From positions 124,001 to 188,000 of the forward strand of contig NZ_CALFYO010000032.1 of assembly GCF_937952055.1 (NCBI RefSeq): a stretch of DNA of 64,000 bases, written 5' to 3'. The translations under genes and the position numbers were made by a program. Below, piece by piece: positions 34,983 to 44,320 of the stretch (position 1 is the first letter of the stretch; each line of letters begins with the position of its first letter). The notes under the pieces are model-generated. The model saw only the letters and a list, made by a program, of their open reading frames with translations, had not been told where the DNA came from and did no database searches. The DNA comes from an uncultured Piscinibacter sp. (lineage in GTDB: Bacteria; Pseudomonadota; Gammaproteobacteria; Burkholderiales; Burkholderiaceae_C).

Positions 34983-35144
34983 TGGCGGCGCCGCCATGCT
35001 GGTCCAGCGCTCTGGCTCAGCGGCCAACCTCAACATCAGGCTGCATGGCCTGGTGCCGTATCGTGTGTACCGGTGCGACGCGGACGGCATGCACAGTTTC
35101 GTCGAGGCGGGCGCGCCCACCGACGACGAACTGGACGCACCGAT
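34983..35144 (+). pseudogene. IS91-family transposase fragment (central part)
   Basis: A frame here reads QRSGSAANLNIRLHGLV and then FVEAGAPTDDELDA, recognisable pieces of the Y2-type IS91 transposase around its NLNIHFH metal-binding region (here NLNIRLH, so the HUH motif is already damaged). It is cut at both ends and joins directly to a VOC-family gene fragment at about 35145. Further pieces of related transposase lie at 35623-35793 and 60890-61475. Confidence 0.65.
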
Positions 35145-35375
35145 GACCAGCCGGAGACCGACCCCCTGTGGAACGCGATCGTCGGCAGCGGCGGTCAGGC
35201 CAGCGAATGCGGCTGGTGCAAGGACAAGTGGGGCCTGTCGTGGCAGATCACGCCTCGCGCGCTCACCGCAGCGCTGGCCGACCCCGACCGGGCCGCGGCC
35301 AAGCGTGCCTTCGAGGCGATGATATCCATGGGAAAGATCGACATCGCCGTGATCGAGGCGGCGCGGCGTGGTTGA
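35145..35375 (+). pseudogene. VOC-family (PhnB-like) protein, C-terminal fragment
   Basis: The frame reads DQPETDPLWNAIVGSGGQASECGWCKDKWGLSWQI and ends FEAMISMGKIDIAVIEAA, in blocks recognisable as the last half of PhnB/3-demethylubiquinone-9-methyltransferase-like VOC proteins (key parts ECGWCKDKWGLSWQI and GKIDIA). The N-terminal half is missing; the sequence upstream is an IS91 transposase fragment. The fragment has a normal stop but no start, so it is a trapped or truncated gene. Confidence 0.7.
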
Positions 35376-35622
35376 CGCGCCGCGGCATCGAGGCGGATCG
35401 CCGGACACGGACGATCACGCGGCGCTCAAATGACGCGGGCGCTGCCACCGAAGTGTGCAGCGCCCGCGGGTCTGGCTACAGAACCAACTACAAGAGGTAG
35501 GGCTCCGCCCCAAACCGAGACGTCTTAGACATGTCACCTCCTTTCGCAGTTGATCGGAACCCGTAGCGTACACCTTCCTGAGGTGCCCGTAGGGCTGGGC
35601 GCGGCGCCGACGGCGTGCCCCA

Positions 35623-35793
35623 GTGTTCGTCGAGGTGGGCGCACCCACCGACGATGGGCTGCACGCGCTGCTGCAGACGATCATCACCCGGCCGATCAAG
35701 CTGCGCACGCGCCGGGGCGTGCTGATGGCGGAGACGGAGCGGACACGCAAGCTCGCAGGAGCATCGGCCGCCCTGCCAGATGCATGGCCATGA
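35623..35793 (+). pseudogene. IS91-family transposase fragment (second piece)
   Basis: About 56 codons read VFVEVGAPTDDGLHALLQTI and ITRPIKLRTRRGVLM, which correspond to the transposase region that follows the first piece at 34983-35144. The two copies overlap in content (VEAGAPTDDEL versus VEVGAPTDDGL), so at least two related elements or an internal duplication are represented. No start and no ends of the element were identified. Confidence 0.65.
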
Positions 35794-36051
35794 GCCTTCC
35801 CATCGAGCGTCGAATGCGGTCTATCCACTCACTTGGGCCAACCCGCGGCTGCGGGCCGCCTTGGCCGGGCAGCGGAGCAAGCTGCGCCCGTTTCCCGCCG
35901 CCCGGCCGAGCCGTCCTGCCGCCGCGGGCGGCTCAGCCCAAACGATGGGCCGCAAAGCGACCAGTTTGCACACGCACCTTCTTGCCAGGCTGCGACAGTT
36001 GCGTGAAGCAAGACCTTTGGTTTGCTCCCTCTTCCTCCCAGTGACCGAAGC

Positions 36052-38861
36052 ATGTTGACCATTGACGACGTCCGGGCCGTGCCGCTGTTCTCGACACTCG
36101 CCGAGCCGGAGCTCGAGCAGCTTGCGCAGACCTCTGCCGACCTGCACCTCGCGCCTGGGGAGTTCGCGGCGCATGAGGGTGCGGACGAGCGCGCGCTGTA
36201 CGTCGTTCTCTCCGGCAAGATGGAGGCCATCAAGTTTTCGCCGGAGTCGAGCGCAGGCTCGGCTGGCGCCTTCCAGGCGTGTTTTTCGGCGAACTGCCGA
36301 TTGCGATCGGGACGCCGCTGTACGGAAGCTATCGTGCGTCCGAACCCTCTCGCGTCATGCGCGTGGGCATCCGCGAGTATTACGCGATCGCCGCGGCATC
36401 GCCCGAGATTGCGCTGAAGGTGGCGGCGCTGGCGCGCGAGCGCATCGGCGGAATGCAGGGCATCGCGGCCGAGTCGCCCAAGCCCCGCGTGATCATGGTC
36501 GGGCACCGCTCGGACAAGGCCTGCAGCGATCTGCGCGAGTTCCTCGCCCGCAACCAGATCTCCCACGAATGGATCACGCCCGATGCGCCCGACCTGGGGG
36601 CGCGCTGGCCCGGACCTCCTCCGGCGGACGCGGATTGCCCGGTGCTGCTGCTTGCCGACGGAACGCGCCTCAGTCGGCCCGCGACGCGTGAACTGGCCCA
36701 GCACCTCGGCCTGCAAACGCAGGCGCGGTTCGCCGACTACGACACCGTCGTCATCGGCGGCGGCCCATCGGGCCTGGCGGCGGCGGTGTACGGCGCGTCC
36801 GAGGGATTGCGCACGCTCGTGATCGAGCGCGAGGCACCCGGTGGGCAGGCCGGAACCTCCTCGCGCATCGAGAACCATCTTGGCTTCCCGAGCGGGGTCT
36901 CGGGTGACGAGCTCGCGAGCCGGGCGCTCAAGCAGGGAATGCGGCTCGGCGCGGAGATCCTGGTCACGCGCGCGGTCGATCGCATCGATCCGCAAACGCG
37001 TGAGATCCACCTCGATGGCGGGGATGTCGTCCGGGCCCGCACCATCATCCTTGCGACGGGAGTCTCGTGGCGCCGCCTCGAGATCGAGGGATTCGATCGA
37101 CTGATCGGCAAGGGCGTCTACTACGGCGCCGCGCGCAGCGAAGCCTCGGGGACGCTCGGACTCGATGTCCACCTCATCGGGGCCGGCAACTCGGCCGGCC
37201 AGGCGGCCATGTTCTTTGCGAATCACGCGCGAACCGTGACGCTCGTCGTCCGGGGCGATTCGCTGGAAAAGAGCATGTCGCATTACCTGATCGAGCAGCT
37301 CGCCGGGAAGTCCAACGTGAAGGTGCAGTTGCGCTCGGAAGTCGTGTGCGCGTACGGCGACACGCACCTGACGGCGTTCGACATCCGCGACAACGCAAGC
37401 GGCGAGGTGCGCCGCGAGGACTGCGGTGGCGTGTTTGACTTCATCGGCGCCGACGCCGAGACTGCTTGGCTCCCGCAGAGCATCGCGCGCGATGCGCGCG
37501 GCTACGTCCTGACCGGCGACGACGTGGTGAAGGCCGGGCGCTGGCCGCTCGAGCGAGACCCCTACCTGCTCGGAACGAGTGTGCCGGGGGTCTTCGCCTG
37601 TGGGGACGTGCGCCTGAGCCCGGTCAAGCGCGTCGCCGCCGCGGTCGGCGAAGGCAGCATGGCGATTGCGTTCGTCCACAAGTTTCTTCAGCAGAGCGCT
37701 TGGCAGCGCACGACGGGCGAACGAATCGTGATGAAGTCCCGCGTCCTCGTGCTGGGTGCCGGTTTCGGCGGCATGGAGCTGTCCACCCTGTTGTCGGAGG
37801 CGCTCGGAGAACAGGCCGACGTGACCGTGATCGACAAGGGCGACGCCTTCGTCTTCGACTATTCCAAGATCGACGTGATGTTCGGCAAGGCTAGCCCGGA
37901 GTCGGTGCGCCTGCCCTACCGCAACTTTGTCGAGCCCGGCGTGCGCCTGGTGCACGAGACGATCACCGCGATCGATCCCGTGGCGCGGCGCGTGACCACC
38001 AGCGGCGGCACCTACGAAGGCGAGTGCCTGGTGGTCGCGCTGGGCGCCGACCACGACCTCGCCGCGACGCCGGGCCTTGCCGAGGACGGCAACGAGTTCT
38101 ACTCGGTGGCGGGTGCAAGCCGGGTGCGCGAGATCCTGCCCGCGTTTTCCAGGGGCCATGCGATCGTGGGCGTGTCCGCCTTTCCCTTCAAGTGCCCGCC
38201 GGCGCCGAGCGAGTGCGTGCTGACGCTGCACCACTACCTCGCGACGCGCGGCGTGCGCGGCGCGTGCGACCTCACGCTCGTACTGCCGCTGTCCAGCCCG
38301 ATGCCGGCCTCGGCCGACGTCTCGAAAGCGCTCGTCGACGCGTTTGCCGAAACGGGCATCACACTGCTGCTGGGTCGCTCGGTCAGGGCACTGGAGCCGG
38401 CGCGCAAGACCGCCGTGCTCGACGACGGAACCGAGTTGCCCCATGCGCTGTACCTCGGCGTGCCCAAGCACCAGGTACCGCTGCCGGTGCTGGAAAGCGG
38501 CCTGGCAGTGAACGGCTGGGTGCCGGTCGACGTGCGCACGCTGGAGACGCGCTTTCCCGACGTTTACGCCATCGGCGACGGAGCCGCGACGGGGCTACCG
38601 AAGGCCGGGTCGTTTGCCGAGAGCGCAGCCCGCGCCGTAGCGAGCTCGATCCTCGCCAAGCTCGGCATCGGCGAACCGGCGCCCAATACGGGAACTGGCA
38701 GTTGCCTGGTCGAGTTCGGCGACGGCCGCCTCAGCTGGGCGGACCTGGATTTTTTGACCGGACCGAACCTGAAGAGCGTTTTCCACCCGCCCTCGGTCTC
38801 CGGGCGGGCGCACAAGTTGCGTTTCGGATCCAGCCGCTCGGCTCGTTGGTTTGGGCTCTGA
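36052..38861 (+). CDS. cNMP-binding / thioredoxin-reductase-like / SQR-like flavoprotein fusion with one apparent frameshift
   Basis: From ATG 36052 an N-terminal cyclic-nucleotide-binding domain begins (LFSTLAEPELEQLAQ, LYVVLSGKMEAIKF). The frame breaks at a T-run (36235-36238); adding one T gives KFFAGVERRLGWRLPG and joins the frame that runs to 38861. That frame holds the end of the cNMP domain (FFGELPIAIGTP), a thioredoxin-like segment, and a thioredoxin-reductase-like flavoprotein (VVIGGGPSGLAAAVYGASEGL; NAD site HLIGAGNSAGQAA). The redox CxxC is absent (YYGAARSEA instead). From Met at 37731 a second flavoprotein of the sulfide:quinone-reductase type follows in frame (VLVLGAGFGGMELSTLL; YAIGDGAATGLPKAG). 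Total about 936 residues if the frameshift is an error. Confidence 0.75.
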
Positions 38862-39677
38862 CACCTGCCGTTCGATTCATCACTGAACACGATCCGACCA
38901 CCCCTGCCAGCGCTTCGGGCATTGGGCCGAAATCCAAGTGCACGAGCGAGATGAGTCGCCAAACTGTCCACACACTTTGTCCACACACTTGCCGGCGTCC
39001 AGGCCTCTTGGGTCGCCACCTCGGCAGGCAATTCCGCTGGCGTTGACCCCAGTGCGCTCCCATGCCGACATCCCCTGTCGCGAGACTGACTTGCTCCTTG
39101 GTCTCGTGCAGTTGAACCGACCTCGTGCTTGCGCAGGAGATTTCCATGGTGCGACAACTCCTTGGTGGCGCGCGCGGCCCCGTCAGGCGTCCAGGAATCA
39201 AAGAACAAAGTTCAGAAATCGATGAACCTCGTGTCGAACGTCGCCCAGCTCTGAATCAAAAATACAGGTGAATCAATCACTTCGGCGCGACGGATTCGGT
39301 GGATCCCGAACCACCTATTCATTCAAGGCTGAACCATTCAGGCTTCGCTTCACTGAAGTCTGAACTCGCCCATCGCCCTTGGTCGTGCCAGTCCAGTGAG
39401 CTTTCGATATCCGCGCCAGTGTCCTGGGAGCGGCGGATACCGAACTGTCTCCGCGTTCAATTGATCGGCCCGGGGCGCGAGGTCCGCTGTCTGCTCACGC
39501 CTGGCTCAATGGCGGTGGCGGGAGGTGGGACGCCATCTCTTGGCTCTCGCTGCATCAGACTGATTTCTGCCAGTCGGGGGGTGCACGTCAAGCCAACGCT
39601 GTCGGCGAGAGCGATCTTGGACTGTCTTGAGCCTTGTCGAATGCGAACTCTCGATCCGAATCGGACACGCCCACCGC
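38862..39677. other. 816-bp region without a recognised gene
   Basis: A lower-GC segment at about 39190-39310 differs from the surroundings. Minus-strand frames at about 38900-39200 have some protein-like stretches (SLATHLARALGF) but match no family I know. It may hold a decayed insertion. Confidence 0.4.
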
Positions 39678-40523
39678 TCATCGCGCCAGGAAGAGCGCCG
39701 GATCGACCGGCGTCGCGTTCAGATAGACGCTGAAATGCAGATGGGCTCCGGTCACGCGACCGGTCGCGCCAACCCGGCCGATCTGCACGCCGGCGTCGAC
39801 GATCGCACCGACGGTGGTCTCGATCTCGGAAAGGTGGCAGTACAGCGTTAGGAACCCCTGACCGTGGTCGACGATCACGGTGTTGCCGTTGAAGAAGTAG
39901 TCGCCAGTGTCGGCCACTGCGCCGGCAGCAGCGGCGACGACCGGCGTGCCCGCCGGTGCGGCGATGTCCATACCGCTGTGCGGATTGCGCTTCTCGCCGT
40001 TGAAGATCCGGCGCAGGCCGAACGACGACGATCGCGTTCCCTCGGCCGGGCTCGCGAGCAGCAGTGTCGCCGGCTCGTGCGACGCCGTGAAGCGGCTCGA
40101 CACGTCGGCGAGGTGGATGCGCTCGCGTTCGTAGCGCATCAGATCCTGCGGCGACAGATCGACATGCCGGCGAGGGACCGTCAGCCGCTGCTCGGCGTAG
40201 CGCTTGGGCTCGAGCGCGAGCGCGATCTCACGCGCCGGGCCGTCGCCGGCGAATACGCTGAGCGTGTGCCGCCGCTTCGGATCTGCAGCAAGCCCGATGC
40301 CGACGACGGCTGTCCAGAATCCCGGCCGTTCGGGCTTGGACAGCACCATCACGCGGCGGCCATCGAACGTTGCCGACGGGCGCAGCGCCGCGGCGCCGAG
40401 TTCGACGATCGCGACACCTCCCGGCACTGCGGCAACGCGTGGCAGCCTTGCCCCTGAGGCACGCGCGACCCACGGCGCGGCGACTCCGGCTGCGAGCGAT
40501 GTGAGAGCGAGGCGACGCTGCAC
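39678..40523 (-). CDS. M23-family zinc metallopeptidase (LytM-type)
   Basis: A protein of about 281 residues from GTG 40523, starting QRRLALTSLAAGVAAPWVARASG, an export signal with a twin-Arg-like n-region. The C-terminal peptidase domain has the first zinc ligand motif in NPHSGMDIAAPAGTPV (HxxxD) and the last in GAHLHFSVYLN (HxH), with YCHLSEI between. It should cut peptidoglycan cross-links in the periplasm or regulate amidases. A longer start at ATG 40598 is possible but adds an Arg-rich stretch before the signal. All M23 catalytic residues appear intact. Confidence 0.87.
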   Translation of the reverse strand: MQRRLALTSLAAGVAAPWVARASGARLPRVAAVPGGVAIVELGAAALRPSATFDGRRVMVLSKPERPGFWTAVVGIGLAADPKRRHTLSVFAGDGPAREIALALEPKRYAEQRLTVPRRHVDLSPQDLMRYERERIHLADVSSRFTASHEPATLLLASPAEGTRSSSFGLRRIFNGEKRNPHSGMDIAAPAGTPVVAAAAGAVADTGDYFFNGNTVIVDHGQGFLTLYCHLSEIETTVGAIVDAGVQIGRVGATGRVTGAHLHFSVYLNATPVDPALFLAR

Positions 40524-40702
40524 GATGCACGCTATCGTAGCCGCGCGCTGGGCCGCGAATGCCGCTCGCACCGCACGGGCGTGATCACGTCGCCGCATGC
40601 GAACGAAGGGCGGCTGAAGACAGGCCTGAGTCAGGCGCGGTCGATGACCCGAACGACGGCGATGGCCGTCACCGGTCATTCGACTGCCGGCCGGTCGTTA
40701 CC

Positions 40703-41100
40703 GTGCCGCGCGCCGACGAGGCGGTGGTGCTCCATGTCGAGGACAACCCTGCCAACCTGGTGCTGGTACAGGAGATCGTTCTGCGCCACCCGGGCACTCG
40801 ACTGATCACGGCGCCTTCGGCGCGTCTCGGGCTCGATCTCGCGCGCGGCGCCTCGACCTGATCCTGCTGGACATCCACCTGCCCGACATGAATGGGTACA
40901 AGGTGCTTGAGCAGTTGCGTGCACTCGAATCGACACGGGCCGTTCCGGTCCTCGCGCTGACCGCGAATGCCATGCCGGGCGAGGATCTGAAGGCGCTTGG
41001 CGCCGGCTTCAACGAGTTCGTGACGAAGCCAATCGACGTGCCCCGATTTGACGCGCTTCTGACCTGCCACCTGGCCGGGCGCGAGGTGCCGCGCGGCTAG
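40703..41100 (+). pseudogene. Orphan response-regulator receiver domain, frameshifted
   Basis: Two frames make one receiver domain. The first reads VLHVEDNPANLVLVQEIV and SARLGLDLARG and runs into a stop at about 40861. The second continues LDLILLDIHLPDMNGYKVL, with the phosphorylated Asp in LLDIHLPD, then LALTANAMPGED and the conserved Lys in FVTKPIDV, ending at 41100. One base change near 40850 separates them. The style (VEDNPANL, TANAMP) is that of C-terminal receiver domains of hybrid kinases, but no kinase is present upstream. Broken or sequence error. Confidence 0.65.
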
Positions 41101-41869
41101 AGTGCGGTACACCCGCCCGAGGACCACGGCCACAACAGCGGGGCGCTGCCCAAGGCGCGGCAACCGACCACGATGGAAATCGCTACCTGATCAGTACAGC
41201 CCTTGACCGCGACTGCGAATCCGCGCAGCGTGCGGGCCAGTGCCGTGCAGCGGGAGTTCTTCAGGTGACCGCCTTGCCGGTCCATCGGACACAGCACGCC
41301 AAAAGGAATGCCAGAGAGCCACCCCTGACCACCGACATCCGATGACGGCGCCGGTCAACATTGAGGCTGCCTTGACCTGAACTTGTCCGGCGAGGCCTCC
41401 GAACTCGAGGTCCGCTTCTTGCCTTGACCCCGAACTCACGGACCCGGCCATCTGCGGTCGCACACGACCGACGGCGTCAAGGCGAGTTGAAGATCATCGT
41501 GGCCGGTCCCTCGAGGGTCCGCGCCGCGAGCGACCGCTGAACTCGCGAAGCGTGCGGTCGAGGTCGGCCGATAAGCCGGCGTCGGGCGGATGACTGCTTC
41601 CACTTCGGGCGAACTCAACAAGCCGACCCGTTGCCGACATCCGGAGTCTTGACCTTGTTCGTGCAAAGCCGCCGCTCGCGGCGACATGCCGAGCGAGCCG
41701 GATGAGCCGTCACGGCTGTGGAGACTGTCTGGTCGGCCGCTGTCATGCAGGTGGCGCACTGCACGCGGACTGAGGGCGCCCACAGTTGCCAGCATCTGGC
41801 GGCCAAGCCATCGGCAGGCAAGCGCAAGCGCCAGCAGGTCGAGGCCCGCCAGAGTGGATCCTGCCCAGC
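41101..41869. other. 769-bp region without a recognised gene
   Basis: No assignable frame was found. The heptamer CTTGACC occurs four times (near 41202, 41371, 41423 and 41647) on the plus strand without the dyad seen at the copper promoters. The right end leads into the promoter of the exporter operon. Confidence 0.4.
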
Positions 41870-41915
41870 TTGCGATCCAAGTTTGATCAACTGTACAATT
41901 TGTCCGATTGATCAA
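41870..41915 (+). promoter_or_regulatory. Promoter and twin operator of the exporter operon
   Basis: TTGCGA (41870-41875), 18-bp spacer and TACAAT (41894-41899) form a sigma-70-type promoter. Two identical palindromes TTGATCAA lie at 41883-41890 and 41908-41915, one in the spacer and one after the -10, ideal for repression by the TetR-family regulator encoded at the end of the operon. The start codon is 14 bp beyond. Confidence 0.6.
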
Positions 41916-41928
41916 TTTGACCATCGTC

Positions 41929-43092
41929 ATGAATTCGACTGCCCCAACACCTGCTGCGCCGATGTCGGCTGGCTTGCCGCTTCAAGTGGTCGCCCGCGGA
42001 GGCGAGCCTGCCTCGCACGTCCGGGGTCCATGGCTGCAACGGCGGTGGTGGTGGCTGATCGTGCTTCTCGCCACAGGGGCAGCGGGTGGCGCTGTCCTGC
42101 TCGATCAGCCAGCGGCCCTGGCCCCGGGGCTTGGATCGGTCCGGCCGCAGCCAACCGCTGACGTACCGCCTCACGTCGCGGCCCTCGGCCGGCTGGCTCC
42201 GTCGGGCGAACTCCGCACGCTGGCTGCGCCGTTCGGTGCCGGCGATGCCCGGGTGGCGGAGATCCTGGTTACCGAGGGTCAGCAGGTGCTGGCCGGCACG
42301 CCACTGGCCGTGTTCGACAGTGCACCGGCACTGCAAGCCGCGCTTGCCGTCGCGGAGCAGCAGCTGGCCAGCCGCCGGGCGGCGCTGGCTCAAGCCGAGC
42401 GGGCCGTGTCGTCCAGCCAGGCCGAAAGTGCCGCAGCGTTGGCCCGGGCCGACGTAGCGGCACGTGCTGCCGAAGTGGAGTACCAGCGCTGGGCAGCGCT
42501 GGTCGACCAAGGTTTCGTGTCCCCGGCTGCCGCCGACCAGCGCAAGGCCCTGCGCGACGAGGCGGCGGCGGAGCAACGTCGCGCGCGTGCCAGTCTGGCC
42601 CGCCACGCCGGCCAAGGCTTGGAGCAGCCTGATCTGTGGGTGGCGCAACGCGCCGTCGAAGCGGCAGCGGCCGAGCGCGATCGGGCCGTGAAGGACCTTG
42701 CCCGTGCCATGCTGCGCGCACCCGGCGACGGCACGGTGATCGCCGTCCACGCGAAGCCGGGCGAGCGTCCGGGCGGCGCCGGTGTGCTCGATTTCGGCGA
42801 CACCCGCGTGATGACGGCCGAACTCGAGCTCTATCAGGCCGATGTGACCCGAGTCGCCACGGGCCAGCAAGTGACGCTGCACTCGCCCGCGCTCACGACT
42901 CCCCTGTCCGGCGTTGTCAGCCGCATCGGCTTGAGCGTGGGCCGCCAGCGACTGACCGACACCAGCCCGGGCGCCAACGTCGACGCCCGCGTCGTGCGCG
43001 CTACGGTGGTGCTGGATGAGGCCTCATCGGTCCGCGCCCGTCGCCTCGTGGGCCTGGAAGTGCAGGCCGACATCGAAACCGGCACACCATGA
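41929..43092 (+). CDS. HlyD/DevB-type membrane fusion protein of an ABC exporter
   Basis: A 387-residue periplasmic adaptor with one N-terminal membrane helix (WWWLIVLLATGAAGGAVLL, about 46-64). The barrel-sandwich lipoyl halves lie around residues 95-135 (ILVTEGQQVLAGTPLAVFD) and 265-285 (LRAPGDGTVIAVHAKPGE), with a long coiled-coil hairpin between them (about 140-240, alanine- and arginine-rich). The ATG of the permease gene overlaps its stop (ATGA at 43089-43092). Together with the next two genes it forms a DevBCA-like tripartite exporter; the outer-membrane channel is not encoded here. Confidence 0.88.
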   Translation: MNSTAPTPAAPMSAGLPLQVVARGGEPASHVRGPWLQRRWWWLIVLLATGAAGGAVLLDQPAALAPGLGSVRPQPTADVPPHVAALGRLAPSGELRTLAAPFGAGDARVAEILVTEGQQVLAGTPLAVFDSAPALQAALAVAEQQLASRRAALAQAERAVSSSQAESAAALARADVAARAAEVEYQRWAALVDQGFVSPAAADQRKALRDEAAAEQRRARASLARHAGQGLEQPDLWVAQRAVEAAAAERDRAVKDLARAMLRAPGDGTVIAVHAKPGERPGGAGVLDFGDTRVMTAELELYQADVTRVATGQQVTLHSPALTTPLSGVVSRIGLSVGRQRLTDTSPGANVDARVVRATVVLDEASSVRARRLVGLEVQADIETGTP

Positions 43093-44318
43093 GCACCGCC
43101 GCCTTGCCGCGCGGAAGACTTGCGCGTCTGGACGACGCCGTGGGCCGCGCGATCGAGCGCGCGCTCGGCCGCCTGCCCATCGGCTGGCTGCAGTTGCGCC
43201 ACAACCGCACACGGCTCATCGCCGCCATCGGTGGCGTGGCCTTTGCGAGCCTGCTGGTGCTGATGCAGTTGGGGTTCCAGGGCGCCTTGGTCGGCAGCAT
43301 CGGTCTGCCGTACCGCGCGCTGGATGCAGAACTGCTGATCAGCGCCTCAGACATGAACACCCTGGCCGATGCCAACCCGGTGGCTCGCGCCCGCCTGCTG
43401 CAGGCGGCCTCCGTGCCCGGTGTGCGCAGCGTGACGCCGGTCTACCTGGGCCGGCTGGACTGGCGTCAGCCCGACGGCACGCTGCGTGCCCTGGACGTGC
43501 TGGGCTTCGAGCCGTCGACCACGCCGCTGCGCGCCGCGGAGATCCGCCGCCAGCAAAACGTGCTGGCAAGGGCTGACACCGTGCTGATCGACATCCGCAC
43601 CCGCAACATCGACTCGGCCGCGTTGCTGGCGGCCACGCCCTCGGCGCCCCTGCGCCTGGAGATGCGCGGCCGCAGCCTGCAGGTGGCGGGCCATTTCTCC
43701 ATTGGCGGCGGCTTCTCGGCGGACGGCTACCTGCTCGCGTCCGACCAGACCTTCCAGCGCCTGTTCCCCAGCCGCAGCGCCGGCGCGCCCAACCTGGGCC
43801 TGGTCACCCTGGCGCCCGGCGCCGACCGTTCGGCGGTCACCCAGGCGCTGCGCGAACGCTTCGGTGGCGCCGACGACGTCAAGGTGCGCCCCTTGGAGGA
43901 GGCCATCGTCGGTGACCAGCGATTCCAGACCACGCAGCGGCCCATCGGACTGATCTTCGGCTTCGGAATCGTGATCGGCGTGCTGGTGGGCATCGTCATC
44001 GTCTACCAGGTGCTGGCCAGCGACGTGGCTGACCACTTGAAGGAGTACGCCACCCTCAAGGCCGTGGGCTACCCGCCACGCTTCTTCCTGGGCATCGTCT
44101 TCGAGGAGGCCGTGATCCTGGGTTTGCTGGGCTTCGTGCCGGGGCTGCTGGCCTCGATCGGCCTCTACGCCGCGGTAGCGGCCCAGACCGGCCTGCCGTT
44201 GGAAATGACGGCCGCGCGCGCCGCTGTCGTATTGCTTGGCACGGTGGCGATGTGCACCTTGTCGGGTGCGATCGCCACACGACGACTGACGCGCGCCAAT
44301 CCCGCGGAGCTGTTCTGA
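43089..44318 (+). CDS. DevC-type ABC exporter permease (FtsX/MacB fold)
   Basis: A 409-residue inner-membrane permease with four transmembrane helices: one near residues 37-60 before a large periplasmic domain, and three near 290-400 (GLIFGFGIVIGVLVGIVIVYQVL, ILGLLGFVPGLLASIGLYAAV and VLLGTVAMCTLSGAIATRRL in blocks). The closing ATRRLTRANPAELF is typical of FtsX-like permeases. It pairs with the membrane fusion protein before it and the ATPase after it. In cyanobacteria DevBCA exports glycolipid; the substrate here is unknown. Confidence 0.88.
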   Translation: MSTAALPRGRLARLDDAVGRAIERALGRLPIGWLQLRHNRTRLIAAIGGVAFASLLVLMQLGFQGALVGSIGLPYRALDAELLISASDMNTLADANPVARARLLQAASVPGVRSVTPVYLGRLDWRQPDGTLRALDVLGFEPSTTPLRAAEIRRQQNVLARADTVLIDIRTRNIDSAALLAATPSAPLRLEMRGRSLQVAGHFSIGGGFSADGYLLASDQTFQRLFPSRSAGAPNLGLVTLAPGADRSAVTQALRERFGGADDVKVRPLEEAIVGDQRFQTTQRPIGLIFGFGIVIGVLVGIVIVYQVLASDVADHLKEYATLKAVGYPPRFFLGIVFEEAVILGLLGFVPGLLASIGLYAAVAAQTGLPLEMTAARAAVVLLGTVAMCTLSGAIATRRLTRANPAELF

Positions 44319-44320
44319 TC

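Noticed and set aside
41647..41670. CTTGACCTTG-type sequence as another CueR site
   Set aside because: There is no second half of the dyad, no -10 at 19-bp spacing and no gene close downstream.
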